Shown: positions 42,512-51,964, counted from the first letter of the stretch. The stretch is DNA of 64,000 nucleotides from Bacteroidales bacterium (GCA_017450165.1 JAFSWO010000083.1:1-64000), one strand, 5' to 3'. Made by a program: numbers and translations. Notes: generated by a model from the letters alone, not told the origin.

Positions 42512-44062
42512 TTATTGGGCTTTTTGAATTTTTCTGAGAACGGTGGTCATACTGATCTTCTTGGAAACGATATCATGAAGATCGGAAATCGGGACTCTTT
42601 CCTGCGTCATTGTGTCCCTATCGCGGATTGTAACACAATTGTCACCCAAAGTGTCGTGATCAATGGTGATACAGTAGGGTGTTCCGATCGCATCCTGGCG
42701 CCGATAGCGCTTTCCGATCGAGTCTTTTTCGTCATATTGGCAGTTAAAATCGAATCGCAGCATGTCCAGAATTTCACGCGCCTTTTCGGGAAGTCCGTCC
42801 TTCTTGACGAGGGGCAAAATGGCCAGCTTCACCGGGGCGATACAAGCCGGCAGACGGAGGACCACTCGCTCTTCTCCACCTTCGAGCTGCTCTTCCGTGT
42901 AAGCCGCCGAGAGGATGGCCAGGAACATTCGGTCCAGACCGATCGAGGTCTCGATGACATACGGCGTATAGCTTTCACCGGTCTCCGGATCGAAATACTG
43001 GATCTTGCGTCCGCTGAACTTCTGGTGCTGTCCCAAGTCGAAATCCGTGCGTGAGTGCACGCCCTCGAGCTCTTTGAAGCCGAACGGGAACTCAAATTCG
43101 ATATCCGTAGCCGCGTTGGCGTAGTGTGCGAGCTTCTCGTGATCGTGGAAACGATACTTCTCGTCGCCCAATCCGAGCGCCTTGTGCCAGGAGAGACGGG
43201 TCTCCTTCCACGCTTTAAACCAGTGCATTTCCTCGCCGGGGCGCACAAAGAACTGCATTTCCATCTGCTCAAACTCGCGCATACGGAAGATAAACTGACG
43301 CGCCACAATCTCATTGCGGAAGGCTTTGCCGATCTGCGCAATACCGAAGGGAATCTTCATGCGGCCCGTTTTCTGCACATTCAAAAAGTTGACAAATATG
43401 CCCTGGGCAGTCTCAGGACGCAGATAAATGGTTCCCACGCCGCCATCCACATTACCCAGCTGGGTGCTGAACATCAGATTGAACTGACGCACCTCCGTCC
43501 AGTTTTTCGTGCCGGAAATCGGGCAGGCGATTTCGCAGTCGATGATAATCTGACGCAGAGCTGCAAGGTCGTTCTTCCCGAGCGCCTCAGTCATCCGGGC
43601 ATGCACTTCGTCCCATTTTGCCTGGTTGCGGAGCACATTCGGATTGGTAGCGCGGAACTGCGCCTCATCAAAAGCATCGCCAAAACGCTTGCGGCCCTTC
43701 TCCACCTCCTTGTTATTTTTCTCTTCCAGTTTTGCGAGATAATCCTCGATCAGGACGTCTGCACGGTATCTTTTCTTGGAATCCTTGTTGTCAATCAACG
43801 GGTCGTTGAAGGCACCCACATGGCCGGAAGCCTCCCAAATGCGGGGGTGCAGAAAGATGGCCGAGTCGATACCCACAATGTTGTCGTTCAGGTGGACCAT
43901 GGACTCCCACCAGTATTTCTTGATGTTGTTCTTCATCTCCACGCCGTTCTGGCCGTAATCATAGACGGCGCTCAGGCCATCGTAGATTTCGCTGGAGGGA
44001 AAGATGAATCCGTATTCCTTGGCGTGCGCCACCAGATTCTTGAAAGCTTCTTCCTGTGTCAT
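42512..44062 (-). CDS. glyQS: Glycine--tRNA ligase (homodimeric)
   Basis: 516 residues, class II aminoacyl-tRNA synthetase of the alpha2 type. KEYGFIFPSSEIYDGLSAVY is the conserved start. RPETAQGIFVNFLNVQ is motif 2-like, followed by FRNEIVARQFIFRMREFEQM. GLDRMFLAIL is motif 3. The anticodon-binding domain is VKLAILPLVKKDGLPEKARE. It charges tRNA-Gly. It overlaps folK by 4 bases and is followed by the D-aminoacylase gene. Confidence 0.95.
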   Translation of the reverse strand: MTQEEAFKNLVAHAKEYGFIFPSSEIYDGLSAVYDYGQNGVEMKNNIKKYWWESMVHLNDNIVGIDSAIFLHPRIWEASGHVGAFNDPLIDNKDSKKRYRADVLIEDYLAKLEEKNNKEVEKGRKRFGDAFDEAQFRATNPNVLRNQAKWDEVHARMTEALGKNDLAALRQIIIDCEIACPISGTKNWTEVRQFNLMFSTQLGNVDGGVGTIYLRPETAQGIFVNFLNVQKTGRMKIPFGIAQIGKAFRNEIVARQFIFRMREFEQMEMQFFVRPGEEMHWFKAWKETRLSWHKALGLGDEKYRFHDHEKLAHYANAATDIEFEFPFGFKELEGVHSRTDFDLGQHQKFSGRKIQYFDPETGESYTPYVIETSIGLDRMFLAILSAAYTEEQLEGGEERVVLRLPACIAPVKLAILPLVKKDGLPEKAREILDMLRFDFNCQYDEKDSIGKRYRRQDAIGTPYCITIDHDTLGDNCVTIRDRDTMTQERVPISDLHDIVSKKISMTTVLRKIQKAQ

Positions 44063-44490
44063 AAGGTATTACGTTGTTTTATATTGTCTAATAATGTGCG
44101 TACGAAAGGCCGCGATACAACCTGCGGATGTGGGATGGTCAGGCGGTCCGTATGTATTTCTAAATCATTGTAAATCAGTATATCTATATCTATCGTGCGG
44201 TCCTCATAAACCCGTTTTCCAGTGACAGGATCATACGCCGGTGCGTGGCGCGGACGGCCCAGTTTTTCCTCGATCCCCTGACAAATATCCAGCAGCGCCT
44301 CCGGCGCGATATCACTCTCAAAACCAACCACTTGGTTCAAAAAAGCCGGGCCGGTAAACCCGACCGCTTCGGTCTCCAGAAGGCAGGAACAAATCAGGCT
44401 GACATTCAATTCTTCTGAGAGCAACTCTCGTGCAACGCGCAGATTTTCAGCACGGTCGCCAAGATTTGAACCCAGGGAAAGGAAGATCAT
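44059..44490 (-). CDS. folK: 2-amino-4-hydroxy-6-hydroxymethyldihydropteridine diphosphokinase
   Basis: 143 residues. LSLGSNLGDRAENL, FLNQVVGFES, IEEKLGRPRH, DRTIDIDILIYND and IPHPQVVSRPFV are the standard HPPK motifs. It transfers pyrophosphate from ATP to the pterin in folate synthesis. It lies between the DUF59 gene and glyQS. Confidence 0.95.
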   Translation of the reverse strand: MIFLSLGSNLGDRAENLRVARELLSEELNVSLICSCLLETEAVGFTGPAFLNQVVGFESDIAPEALLDICQGIEEKLGRPRHAPAYDPVTGKRVYEDRTIDIDILIYNDLEIHTDRLTIPHPQVVSRPFVRTLLDNIKQRNTL

Positions 44491-44500
44491 TTTTAAAGAA

Positions 44501-44827
44501 CTAGTACATGTTCAGCATCAGGCGGGCCTCTTCACTCATTCGCTCCGGGGTCCATTCCGGCTCAAAAACCAGCTGCACATCCACGTCTGAGACGGCCCGA
44601 ACTGCGAAAACACCATTGCGCACCTGCTCCACCACCTCGTCGGCAATCGGACAGTTGGGGGCGGTCAGCGTCATCGTGATGGAAACCTTGGTGCCCTCTA
44701 TCTTGATATCGTAAATCAAACCCAACTCATAGACATCTACGGGAATCTCAGGGTCATAGACCTGCTTCAGCGCGGCAATCACCGCCTCCCTGTCGACACT
44801 CTCAACTTGTGTATTATCTTGATTCAT
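44501..44827 (-). CDS. DUF59/MIP18-family Fe-S assembly protein (SufT-like)
   Basis: 108 residues. REAVIAALKQVYDPEIPVDV, YELGLIYDI and LTAPNCPIADEV are diagnostic of the DUF59 (MIP18/PaaD/SufT) family. These proteins help mature Fe-S proteins. It overlaps sufE by 14 bases and is part of the sufS-sufE cluster, which supports the role. Confidence 0.85.
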   Translation of the reverse strand: MNQDNTQVESVDREAVIAALKQVYDPEIPVDVYELGLIYDIKIEGTKVSITMTLTAPNCPIADEVVEQVRNGVFAVRAVSDVDVQLVFEPEWTPERMSEEARLMLNMY

Positions 44828-45242
44828 AGCCTAATGCATAGAGTTTGATTTGTTTGATCATCGCCACCAGGCCGCCGGCGCGCGTGGGGGACAAATTCTC
44901 CTTCAGTCCGATTTGATCAATGAAAGAGAAGTCCGATGCGAGGATATCCGCCGGTTTTTGTCCGCTGTAAACCCTGATTAACAGGGAGATGATGCCCTTT
45001 GTGATGATGGCGTCGCTGTCGGCTTTAAAATAGAGCCGATCCTCCTTCATCTCGCAGGCCAGCCACACGCGGGACTGGCAACCGTTGATTAGGTTGTCGT
45101 CGATCTTGTCTTTTTCATCAATCAAGGGGAGCGACTTGCCTAACTCAATGATATACTCATACTTATCCAGCCACTCGTCGAAGACGCAAAACTCTTCGAT
45201 GACCTCGTTCGACAGCTCTTCTATTGTTTTTATTGTGCTCAT
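44814..45242 (-). CDS. sufE: Cysteine desulfuration protein SufE
   Basis: 142 residues from the ATG at 45242 (an ATG two codons earlier is also possible). LPLIDEKDKIDDNLINGCQS holds the sulfur-accepting Cys, and RVWLACEMKEDRLYFKADSD and GLKENLSPTRAGGL are typical. It takes persulfide from SufS. It starts 6 bases after sufS. Confidence 0.9.
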   Translation of the reverse strand: MSTIKTIEELSNEVIEEFCVFDEWLDKYEYIIELGKSLPLIDEKDKIDDNLINGCQSRVWLACEMKEDRLYFKADSDAIITKGIISLLIRVYSGQKPADILASDFSFIDQIGLKENLSPTRAGGLVAMIKQIKLYALGYESR

Positions 45243-45248
45243 TATCAA

Positions 45249-46484
45249 TTATTTCAACATTTTAACCGCACGCTGCAGCCCTGCCACGAAAGCCTCGGCC
45301 TCCGCCATTGTATTATAAGGTAGGAACGATGCGCGCAGCATGCCGCGGTCGGAAAAACGGCGTACGAGCGGCTCCGCACACATCCAGCCGGAGCGAACGG
45401 CAATTCCCAGTTTATCCAGAATCTGCGCCAGATCCGAAGGATGCGTCCCTTCTACCGCCAGCGAGAAGAGCGGAATCTTGGTTGAAAGATCATCCGGCAG
45501 ACCGAAGATCCGGAGACCGTCGATGCGCAGAAGCTCCTCCGCCAAATAGGCTACAATCGCGCGCTCCTGCGCCTTTACTTCCGCGCTATATCGCAAAGTA
45601 TCAGCAAGTTCCAGAGCGGGTACAAAGCAGGCCTGGCCCGTAAAATTCGGGGTGCCGGCCTCATATTTGAGCGGCAGTGTATTATAGGTTGTGCGCGCAA
45701 AGGAGACGGTATCCACCATATCGCCGCCACCCATGTAGGGCGGCATCTCCTCCAGGAAGCGCCGCTTGCCATAGAGAATACCCGTGCCGGTGGGTGCGTA
45801 GATCTTATGGCCGGAGAAGATATAAAAATCGCAGTCCAGCGCCTGCACGTCGCATGCCGCGTGCACCACGCCCTGCGCACCGTCCACCGCCACCGGAATC
45901 CCTTTCGCATGCGCCGCAGCGATGATTTCCCGCACCGGGTTTACAACGCCCAACACATTGGATATCTGCGCAATAGAGACTAGTTTTACGCGGTTTGTGA
46001 GGCGTTTTTCAACCTCCGCTACGGAAAGCGTGCCATCTTCTTCAACCGGAACCACCACCAGTTCCGCGCCGGTCCGCTCGCAGGCCAGCTGCCAGGGAAC
46101 GATGTTGGAATGGTGCTCCGCCTCGCTGATGAGAATCTGGTCACCCTTCTGTAAATAACGCGCTGAGAAACAGGTTGCAAGGAGATTAAAAGCCGCAGTG
46201 GCTCCGCTGGTGAAAACCACGCAACCAACCGCCGGATCCACGTTCAGAAAACGCTCCACCGCGCTCCGGCCGGCCTCATACCGATTCGTAGCATCCACGC
46301 TCAATTTGTGCACGGCGCGATGGATATTCGCATTCTCGCGTTCACCCAACTGCGCCTGCAGGGCAAGCACGCCGGCGGGCCGCTGAGCGGTTGCAGCGTT
46401 GTCCAGATAGATCAACGGACGACCGTAAACCGTGTTTTGCAGGCCCGGAAACTGGTTTCGAATATCGGATGCAGGGTTGCTCAT
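45249..46484 (-). CDS. sufS: Cysteine desulfurase SufS
   Basis: 411 residues, class V aminotransferase fold. It has FPGLQNTVYGRPLIYLDNAA at the start, ISEAEHHSNIVPWQ, VDGAQGVVHA, FSGHKIYAPTG with the PLP lysine, and RSGWMCAEPLV with the catalytic Cys in a long loop. It makes persulfide from cysteine for Fe-S clusters. It is the first gene of a long leftward run; a near -7 box (TAACTTCG, 46493-46500) lies before it. Confidence 0.95.
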   Translation of the reverse strand: MSNPASDIRNQFPGLQNTVYGRPLIYLDNAATAQRPAGVLALQAQLGERENANIHRAVHKLSVDATNRYEAGRSAVERFLNVDPAVGCVVFTSGATAAFNLLATCFSARYLQKGDQILISEAEHHSNIVPWQLACERTGAELVVVPVEEDGTLSVAEVEKRLTNRVKLVSIAQISNVLGVVNPVREIIAAAHAKGIPVAVDGAQGVVHAACDVQALDCDFYIFSGHKIYAPTGTGILYGKRRFLEEMPPYMGGGDMVDTVSFARTTYNTLPLKYEAGTPNFTGQACFVPALELADTLRYSAEVKAQERAIVAYLAEELLRIDGLRIFGLPDDLSTKIPLFSLAVEGTHPSDLAQILDKLGIAVRSGWMCAEPLVRRFSDRGMLRASFLPYNTMAEAEAFVAGLQRAVKMLK

Positions 46485-46511
46485 ATAAACTGCGAAGTTA
46501 GCAATTTTCGC

Positions 46512-46519
46512 TATATTTG
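46512..46519 (+). promoter_or_regulatory. -7 box of ruvA
   Basis: TATATTTG, 20 bases before the ATG at 46540. No -33 match. Confidence 0.55.
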
Positions 46520-46539
46520 TGGACTAATCCACGGGTATT

Positions 46540-47139
46540 ATGTACGAATATATCACCGGAAGACTGACCGACCTGAACCCTGAAGAAGCCATCGTGGAAG
46601 CGGGCGGTTTCGGTTACAAAATCATCATTTCGCTGACCACCTATACCAAGCTAAATGAGGCTGGTTCTGAGGCTGTTAAGCTCTATCTGTACCATCAGGT
46701 CAAAGAGGAAGACGAGAACCTTTTCGGCTTCTTCGACAAGCATGAGCGGGCCCTCTTTCTGCTGCTGATATCGGTTTCCGGCGTGGGTGCGGCCACCGCC
46801 TGCGGCATTCTTTCCGCCCTTTCGGCCGACGAGCTCACAGAGGCCATCATCACCCAGGATGTGAACCGCATCAAAAAGGTCAAAGGAATCGGCCTGAAGA
46901 CCGCCCAGCGCTTGATTTTGGAGCTGAAAGACAAACTTTCCGGCGGAATGGCGGGCGATTTCCAGTTCGGAGATTCCCCTGCCGCAGCGGCCAGTCCGGT
47001 CCGCGCAGAGGCGTGCAGCGCACTCACTATGCTTGGATTCCAAAAGGCTGCAGCTGAGAAGGTTGTGGACGCTGTCCTCAAGGAAAACCCTGGCCTTTCC
47101 GTGGAAGAGGTGATCAAGCGAAGCTTGAAAATGCTCTGA
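46540..47139 (+). CDS. ruvA: Holliday junction branch migration protein RuvA
   Basis: 199 residues. [20 protein letters not shown] is the OB-fold start. [17 protein letters not shown] and [20 protein letters not shown] are the paired helix-hairpin-helix motifs, and the C-terminal helical domain ([20 protein letters not shown]) binds RuvB. ruvB is separate at 56204. Confidence 0.95.
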   Translation: MYEYITGRLTDLNPEEAIVEAGGFGYKIIISLTTYTKLNEAGSEAVKLYLYHQVKEEDENLFGFFDKHERALFLLLISVSGVGAATACGILSALSADELTEAIITQDVNRIKKVKGIGLKTAQRLILELKDKLSGGMAGDFQFGDSPAAAASPVRAEACSALTMLGFQKAAAEKVVDAVLKENPGLSVEEVIKRSLKML

Positions 47140-47154
47140 TTCGGGAGTTTTTTG

Positions 47155-47162
47155 TACTTTTG
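47155..47162 (+). promoter_or_regulatory. -7 box of gcvH
   Basis: TACTTTTG, 38 bases before the gcvH start codon. Confidence 0.5.
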
Positions 47163-47200
47163 CCCTGTCTATTCTTAGGTTATTTTTAAAAACCAATACA

Positions 47201-47575
47201 ATGAACGTTCCTACCAATCTTAAGTACACCAACGATCACGAATGGGTGAAAGTTGATGGCAATGTTGCTACTGTCGGTATCACGGATTTCGCTCAGAGTG
47301 AGCTCGGTGACATCGTTTTCGTGGACATCCAGACCGAGGGTGAAGAGCTCGGCAAAGGTGAAGTTTTCGGAGCCATCGAGGCTGTGAAGACCGTTGCTGA
47401 CGCATTCATGCCGGTTTCCGGTAAGGTTATCGAGGTGAATGCAGACCTCGAGGGTGCTCCCGAAACAGTCAACAGTGATCCGTACGGCGCAGGCTGGATG
47501 ATCAAGGTCGAGATGACCAACCCTGCAGAGCTGAACGAGCTGCTGGACGCCGCACAGTATCAGCAAATTATCTAA
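47201..47575 (+). CDS. gcvH: Glycine cleavage system H protein
   Basis: 124 residues, a lipoyl-carrier protein. [20 protein letters not shown] and [17 protein letters not shown] are typical, and Lys63 in [12 protein letters not shown] is the lipoylation site. It shuttles the aminomethyl group between the P and T proteins, which are not in the window. It starts 61 bases after ruvA and is 15 bases before the acyl-CoA ligase gene. Confidence 0.95.
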   Translation: MNVPTNLKYTNDHEWVKVDGNVATVGITDFAQSELGDIVFVDIQTEGEELGKGEVFGAIEAVKTVADAFMPVSGKVIEVNADLEGAPETVNSDPYGAGWMIKVEMTNPAELNELLDAAQYQQII

Positions 47576-47590
47576 TTATCAACACTTTAC

Positions 47591-49360
47591 ATGGAAATTA
47601 CTCGCGTTTTCGATTACCTCGAAAACCTGAAGAAATTTGCCCCGTGTGATGATATACTTGCCCGGAAATTCCAGGGCAAGTGGATCAAATACAGCATCGA
47701 TGAATACATCGAGAATGCACACCTGGTGGCATGCGGTCTTCTGGCTTTGGGGTATAAAGAGGGCACGAAAGTGGTCTCTCTTTGCAACAACCGCCCCGAG
47801 TGGAACTTCCTGGATATGGGTGTTACGCTGGCTCACATGATCCACGTCCCCGTCTACAGTACCCTCAGCGCGGATGAATACAGCTACATTTTTGACCATT
47901 CCGATGCGGAAGTCATCGTCATCGGCAACCTGAACCTTTATAAAAAGGTGATTCCGGTCATCGAGAAGATGAACCGCGAGGTGAAGGTGATCCTGATGGA
48001 CTCCGCCGACAGCCTCTTCTGCTTCCAGGATCTCTACGAAAAAGGCCGCGAGAACCGCGAAGCCGGTGAAGAGATTATCAAGCAGAATATCAAGAACATA
48101 GACCCTGATGAGGTGGCTAGTATTATCTACACGTCCGGTACCACCGGCACCCCTAAAGGCGTGATGCTGACCCACCGGAATCTCACATTCGACGCCCATA
48201 CGCACGCCGTGCGCCAGACCAAGAACAGCAGCCATATCATGGTCAGCTTCCTGCCGCTCTGCCATGCGTATGAACGCACTATGAACTATGAGTATCAGGA
48301 GTTGGGTATCCGCACCTACTACGCAGAAAGCCTGGGTACGGTTGCAGCCGACCTAAACGACTGTCACGCAGACGGTTTCTGCGCGGTTCCGCGCGTCTTG
48401 GAACTGATGTACGGCAAGTTTGAAGCAGCCGCCAAGAGCCTTAAGGGTATCAGCAAAAAGATCTATCTGAAGGCTTGGGATTTCGCCAACAACTTCGACA
48501 ATTACAACACCAAGTGGTGGTATCTCAAAAAGCTGAAAATCTACGATAAGCTGGTCTACAGCAAGTGGAGAGCCAATTTGGGCGGCCACGAGATGCTGGT
48601 TGTTTCCGGCGGATCTTCCATCCAGGGCAAGATTGTCCGCACCTACAACGCCGCCAAACTATATATCTTCGAGGGCTATGGTATGACCGAGGCCTCCCCG
48701 GTTATCGCCGTGAACAGCCCGGCTGATAAATACAACAAAATCGGCACAGTAGGCAAGGCAATCGATGGTTCTGAATTAAGCTTTGCACCTGATGGAGAGA
48801 TACTTACGCGCGGTCCGCACGTGATGAAGGGCTACTACAAAGATCCTGAGGCAACCGCTGCCGTGATCGATGAAGAAGGCTGGCTCCACACGGGTGATAT
48901 CGGTTACCTGGTAGAGGGTGAATACCTGAAGATCACAGACCGTAAGAAGGAGATTTTCAAGCTCTCTTCCGGTAAGTACGTAGCCCCGCAAACCATTGAA
49001 ACCCAGCTTAAAACCTCTCCTTATGTGGATAATTCCATCATCGTGGGTGAGAACCAGAAGCTGGTGGCAGCCATCATTATTCCGAACTTCAACCGCTTGA
49101 AAGATTTCGCCGCAGAGAACAATGTTCGTTATGAAAACAACGAGGACCTGCTCACGAAGGCTGAAATTATTCAAGTGATGCGCAATGTGGTGGATGAGGT
49201 GAACAAAAACCTCGCGCCACACGAGAACATCAAGAAGTATCGCCTGATCAACGACGAGTGGACGCCCGGCAACAACATGCTGTCGCAGACGCTCAAGCTG
49301 AAGCGCCGCAACATTGTGGCTAAATACAAATCGGTGATTGACGAATTGTTCGCAAATTAA
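47591..49360 (+). CDS. Long-chain acyl-CoA ligase (AMP-binding)
   Basis: 589 residues. The AMP-binding motif is IIYTSGTTGTPKGVMLTHRN, with FEGYGMTEASPVIAVNSP, WLHTGDIGYL and ITDRKKEIFKLSSGKYVAPQ further on. It activates fatty acids to acyl-CoA via acyl-AMP. No membrane helix is obvious; it probably binds the membrane from inside. It likely shares a transcript with gcvH. Confidence 0.9.
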   Translation: MEITRVFDYLENLKKFAPCDDILARKFQGKWIKYSIDEYIENAHLVACGLLALGYKEGTKVVSLCNNRPEWNFLDMGVTLAHMIHVPVYSTLSADEYSYIFDHSDAEVIVIGNLNLYKKVIPVIEKMNREVKVILMDSADSLFCFQDLYEKGRENREAGEEIIKQNIKNIDPDEVASIIYTSGTTGTPKGVMLTHRNLTFDAHTHAVRQTKNSSHIMVSFLPLCHAYERTMNYEYQELGIRTYYAESLGTVAADLNDCHADGFCAVPRVLELMYGKFEAAAKSLKGISKKIYLKAWDFANNFDNYNTKWWYLKKLKIYDKLVYSKWRANLGGHEMLVVSGGSSIQGKIVRTYNAAKLYIFEGYGMTEASPVIAVNSPADKYNKIGTVGKAIDGSELSFAPDGEILTRGPHVMKGYYKDPEATAAVIDEEGWLHTGDIGYLVEGEYLKITDRKKEIFKLSSGKYVAPQTIETQLKTSPYVDNSIIVGENQKLVAAIIIPNFNRLKDFAAENNVRYENNEDLLTKAEIIQVMRNVVDEVNKNLAPHENIKKYRLINDEWTPGNNMLSQTLKLKRRNIVAKYKSVIDELFAN

Positions 49361-49388
49361 CCGATTTTAGGCGATTCCAGCGCTGTTT

Positions 49389-49425
49389 AGAGGGTTCTAT
49401 GTTCCACGTGGAACCCTCTTTCTTA
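49389..49425. terminator. Bidirectional terminator containing a parS-like palindrome
   Basis: AGAGGGTTC (49389-49397) pairs with GAACCCTCT (49411-49419), followed by TTCTT, between convergent genes. The loop side contains the palindrome GTTCCACGTGGAAC (49401-49414). Read as TGTTCCACGTGGAACC (49400-49415), it is close to the ParB site consensus TGTTTCACGTGAAACA. Confidence 0.6.
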
Positions 49426-51429
49426 ACGCCCAAAATAGACCAATAAAACGGCAATATCGGCCGGTGAAACACCGGATATCCGGGAGGCCTGCGAGATCGT
49501 CTTAGGGCGGTACCGCTCCAGTTTGATGCGGCATTCGATTGAGAGGGCCGTCAGCTTAGAAAAATCGAAATCATCAGGAATTTTGACGTTTTCCAGCCGC
49601 AAAATCTTATCTGCCAGCCGCCGCTCCCGCTCGATATATCCTTTATACTTAATGGCTATTTCCGCCGCCTCCAGAATTTCATCTTTCTGCTGCTGGATAA
49701 TAAACGCTTTATCCGCCGTATGATTCTCGCGGAAAGGTATCATTTGAAGCAATTGAGAAATCTCGGAATTTTGCTCGGGATTACCCACTTCTTCTTGAAG
49801 CTGATTCTGGATTCGCTCATCAACTTCCGAGAATGTTCCACGAGGAACAATTTTTAAAATATCGCGGATAGAGGTATCTGGACGTGTTAAAATTTCCGAA
49901 ACTTTCTTTGATGTAGTGAGCGGCGCGGAGCCAATGGATTCAAGATAAGGATTGGCGTTTTCCGGCTTCACAGAGACCGTTTCAGCAGCATCGGTATAAG
50001 CGCGAACTGCCTCATACTTTGTCTGCATCACACGATAGCGATACGCATCCGCCAAACCCAATGAGTAAGCCTTTTCCGTCAACCGTAGATCTGCATCATC
50101 CTGGCGCAGCAATATGCGATACTCTGCACGGGAGGTAAACATCCGATAAGGCTCATCCACCCCTTTGGTGATGAGATCATCTATCAAAACACCGATATAT
50201 GCCTCGTCTCGTTTCAGCACAAAAGGATCGCGCTCAGCGAGCTTCAGATGCGCGTTGATACCCGCCATCAAACCCTGCGCAGCTGCCTCCTCATAACCTG
50301 TCGTACCATTGACCTGGCCGGCCAGAAAGAGGTTTTCCACCACGCGGGACTCCAGGGTAGCGTGCAGTTGCGTGGGATCAAAAAAGTCATATTCCACCGC
50401 GTAGGCCGGCCTGAAAATGCGGATATTTTCAAACCCTTTGATGGCCCGCAAGGCGCGCATTTGAACATCCAACGGCAGCGAAGAAGAGAAGCCCTGGAGG
50501 TAATATTCATACGTATCCCAACCTTCCGGTTCCAGGAATAACTGGTGCGCATCCTTGCCGGCAAAGGTCCTCAACTTATCCTCAATAGAGGGGCAATAGC
50601 GCGGGCCTATACCCGTGATTTTGCCAGTAAAGAGGGGTGAATCATTGAATCCGCTCTCCAGAATGGCATGAACCTCAGGATTAGTATGAACAATATAACA
50701 GTTCTTCTGAGGATGTCCGTTTTGAATCGCTGTCGGATAAGGCAGGTAGGAAAAGCGAGCCGGGTTCTCATCGCCGGGCTGCATTTCCAGTTTGGAAAGA
50801 TCGATGGATCGAACATCGACGCGCGGCGGAGTGCCGGTCTTCATTCGGTCAGACTTCAGGCCAAGCGAAACGAGCTGCTCGGTCAAACCATGAGAAGCAA
50901 GCTCCCCGATTCTTCCGCCTTCCGCATCTTCGCGACCGATGAAGAGTCGTCCGTTCAGGAATGTGCCTGCCGTCAGAATAACGATTTTAGCCGAAAATTC
51001 TGCGCCCATCGACACGCGAACACCGGAAATATTGGATTCTCGGAACGTTATTTCCGTGACAAAATCTTGCCAAATATCTAATTTACAGGTACTTTCGAGG
51101 ATATAACGCCAGTTCAGGGAGAAGCGCATTTTATCACATTGTGCGCGCGGACTCCACATCGCCGGACCCTTTGAGCGGTTCAGCATCCGGAATTGAAGCG
51201 TAGAGGCGTCGGTCACCACACCGCTCCATCCTCCGAGCGCGTCGATCTCCCGAACAATCTGTCCTTTGGCAATGCCGCCCATCGCCGGATTGCAAGACAT
51301 CTGTGCGGTCTTGTTCATGTCCATGGTGATGAGAAGGACGCGTGATCCGAGTCGGGCCGCAGCGACGGCCGCCTCGCAACCGGCATGTCCGGCGCCGATG
51401 ACGATGATATCGTACGTGGCGGTGATCAT
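49423..51429 (-). CDS. mnmG: tRNA uridine-5-carboxymethylaminomethyl modification enzyme MnmG
   Basis: 668 residues. The FAD-binding start is IVIGAGHAGCEAAVAAARLG. MSCNPAMGGIAKGQIVREID, GTFLNGRLFIG, MKTGTPPRVD and VNGTTGYEEAAAQGLMAGIN are signature motifs. The C-terminal helical domain (SQASRISGVSPADIAVLL) binds MnmE and tRNA. With MnmE it modifies the wobble uridine. It is somewhat longer than the usual 620-630 residues. Its start overlaps the ybeY stop by 4 bases. Confidence 0.95.
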   Translation of the reverse strand: MITATYDIIVIGAGHAGCEAAVAAARLGSRVLLITMDMNKTAQMSCNPAMGGIAKGQIVREIDALGGWSGVVTDASTLQFRMLNRSKGPAMWSPRAQCDKMRFSLNWRYILESTCKLDIWQDFVTEITFRESNISGVRVSMGAEFSAKIVILTAGTFLNGRLFIGREDAEGGRIGELASHGLTEQLVSLGLKSDRMKTGTPPRVDVRSIDLSKLEMQPGDENPARFSYLPYPTAIQNGHPQKNCYIVHTNPEVHAILESGFNDSPLFTGKITGIGPRYCPSIEDKLRTFAGKDAHQLFLEPEGWDTYEYYLQGFSSSLPLDVQMRALRAIKGFENIRIFRPAYAVEYDFFDPTQLHATLESRVVENLFLAGQVNGTTGYEEAAAQGLMAGINAHLKLAERDPFVLKRDEAYIGVLIDDLITKGVDEPYRMFTSRAEYRILLRQDDADLRLTEKAYSLGLADAYRYRVMQTKYEAVRAYTDAAETVSVKPENANPYLESIGSAPLTTSKKVSEILTRPDTSIRDILKIVPRGTFSEVDERIQNQLQEEVGNPEQNSEISQLLQMIPFRENHTADKAFIIQQQKDEILEAAEIAIKYKGYIERERRLADKILRLENVKIPDDFDFSKLTALSIECRIKLERYRPKTISQASRISGVSPADIAVLLVYFGR
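49834..49849. promoter_or_regulatory. Second parS-like palindrome, inside mnmG
   Basis: TGTTCCACGAGGAACA differs from the palindrome TGTTCCACGTGGAACA at one central base. It lies 434 bases from the first site and encodes VPRGTF of MnmG, so coding constraint could also explain it. Confidence 0.4.
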
Positions 51430-51887
51430 TTCTTAGCCGTTTCGGTCTGTAACTTTTGCCAAAGATCGAGCGCCTGGTTCTCCTGTGCGCGCATCTCTTT
51501 CTGGAGACGGGCCGAGGTATCGTCAAAACCGATCAGATGCAGTAGGCCGTGCGCGATCACGCGATGCAGCTCGCGATCCAACCCTTCTCCGTAAGCCTCA
51601 GCGTTATAGCGGACCGTATCGATACTGATGTAGATGTCGCCCGAGAGGGCATTTTTGGGGTAGATCCCGGCATAATCAGGGGTGCTGTCAAAGGTAATAA
51701 TGTCCGTCAGATAGTCGTGCCCCAGGTATTTCTTATTGATTTCCAGCAGATAAGGGTCGCTGCAAAAAATATAGTTCAGCGCACCGGTCCGACGGCCGTT
51801 ACGGATTGCAATCTCCTTTAACCATTTGGAAACCAAACGCTTCTGTTTTAAACAAAAATTTGTGTCTTCTGCGTAATAAGAGATCAT
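51426..51887 (-). CDS. ybeY: Endoribonuclease YbeY
   Basis: 153 residues from the ATG at 51887 (MISYYAEDTNFCLKQKRLVS), the usual Bacteroidota start; an in-frame ATG at 51929 is less likely. LEINKKYLGHDYLTDIITFD and HRVIAHGLLHLIGFDD are family motifs. The third zinc ligand of the HGxLHLxGYDH motif is Asp here instead of His, a kind of change I recall from Bacteroidota members. It matures 16S rRNA and takes part in ribosome quality control. Confidence 0.9.
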   Translation of the reverse strand: MISYYAEDTNFCLKQKRLVSKWLKEIAIRNGRRTGALNYIFCSDPYLLEINKKYLGHDYLTDIITFDSTPDYAGIYPKNALSGDIYISIDTVRYNAEAYGEGLDRELHRVIAHGLLHLIGFDDTSARLQKEMRAQENQALDLWQKLQTETAKK

Positions 51888-51933
51888 AACCGAGCAATTC
51901 TGGCACAAAATTAGCAAGTTTATCAACAAAAAG

Positions 51934-51964
51934 TTGTTGAAAAGAGTTTTAATTCGTACTTTTG
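51934..51964 (+). promoter_or_regulatory. Promoter of the tonB-family gene
   Basis: TTG at 51934-51936, 20 bases, then TACTTTTG at 51957-51964, 39 bases before the ATG. Confidence 0.6.

Noticed and set aside
51887..51929. Longer YbeY start at 51929
   Set aside because: The extra 14 residues do not fit the family, and the next ATG begins the conserved YYAEDTNF sequence.
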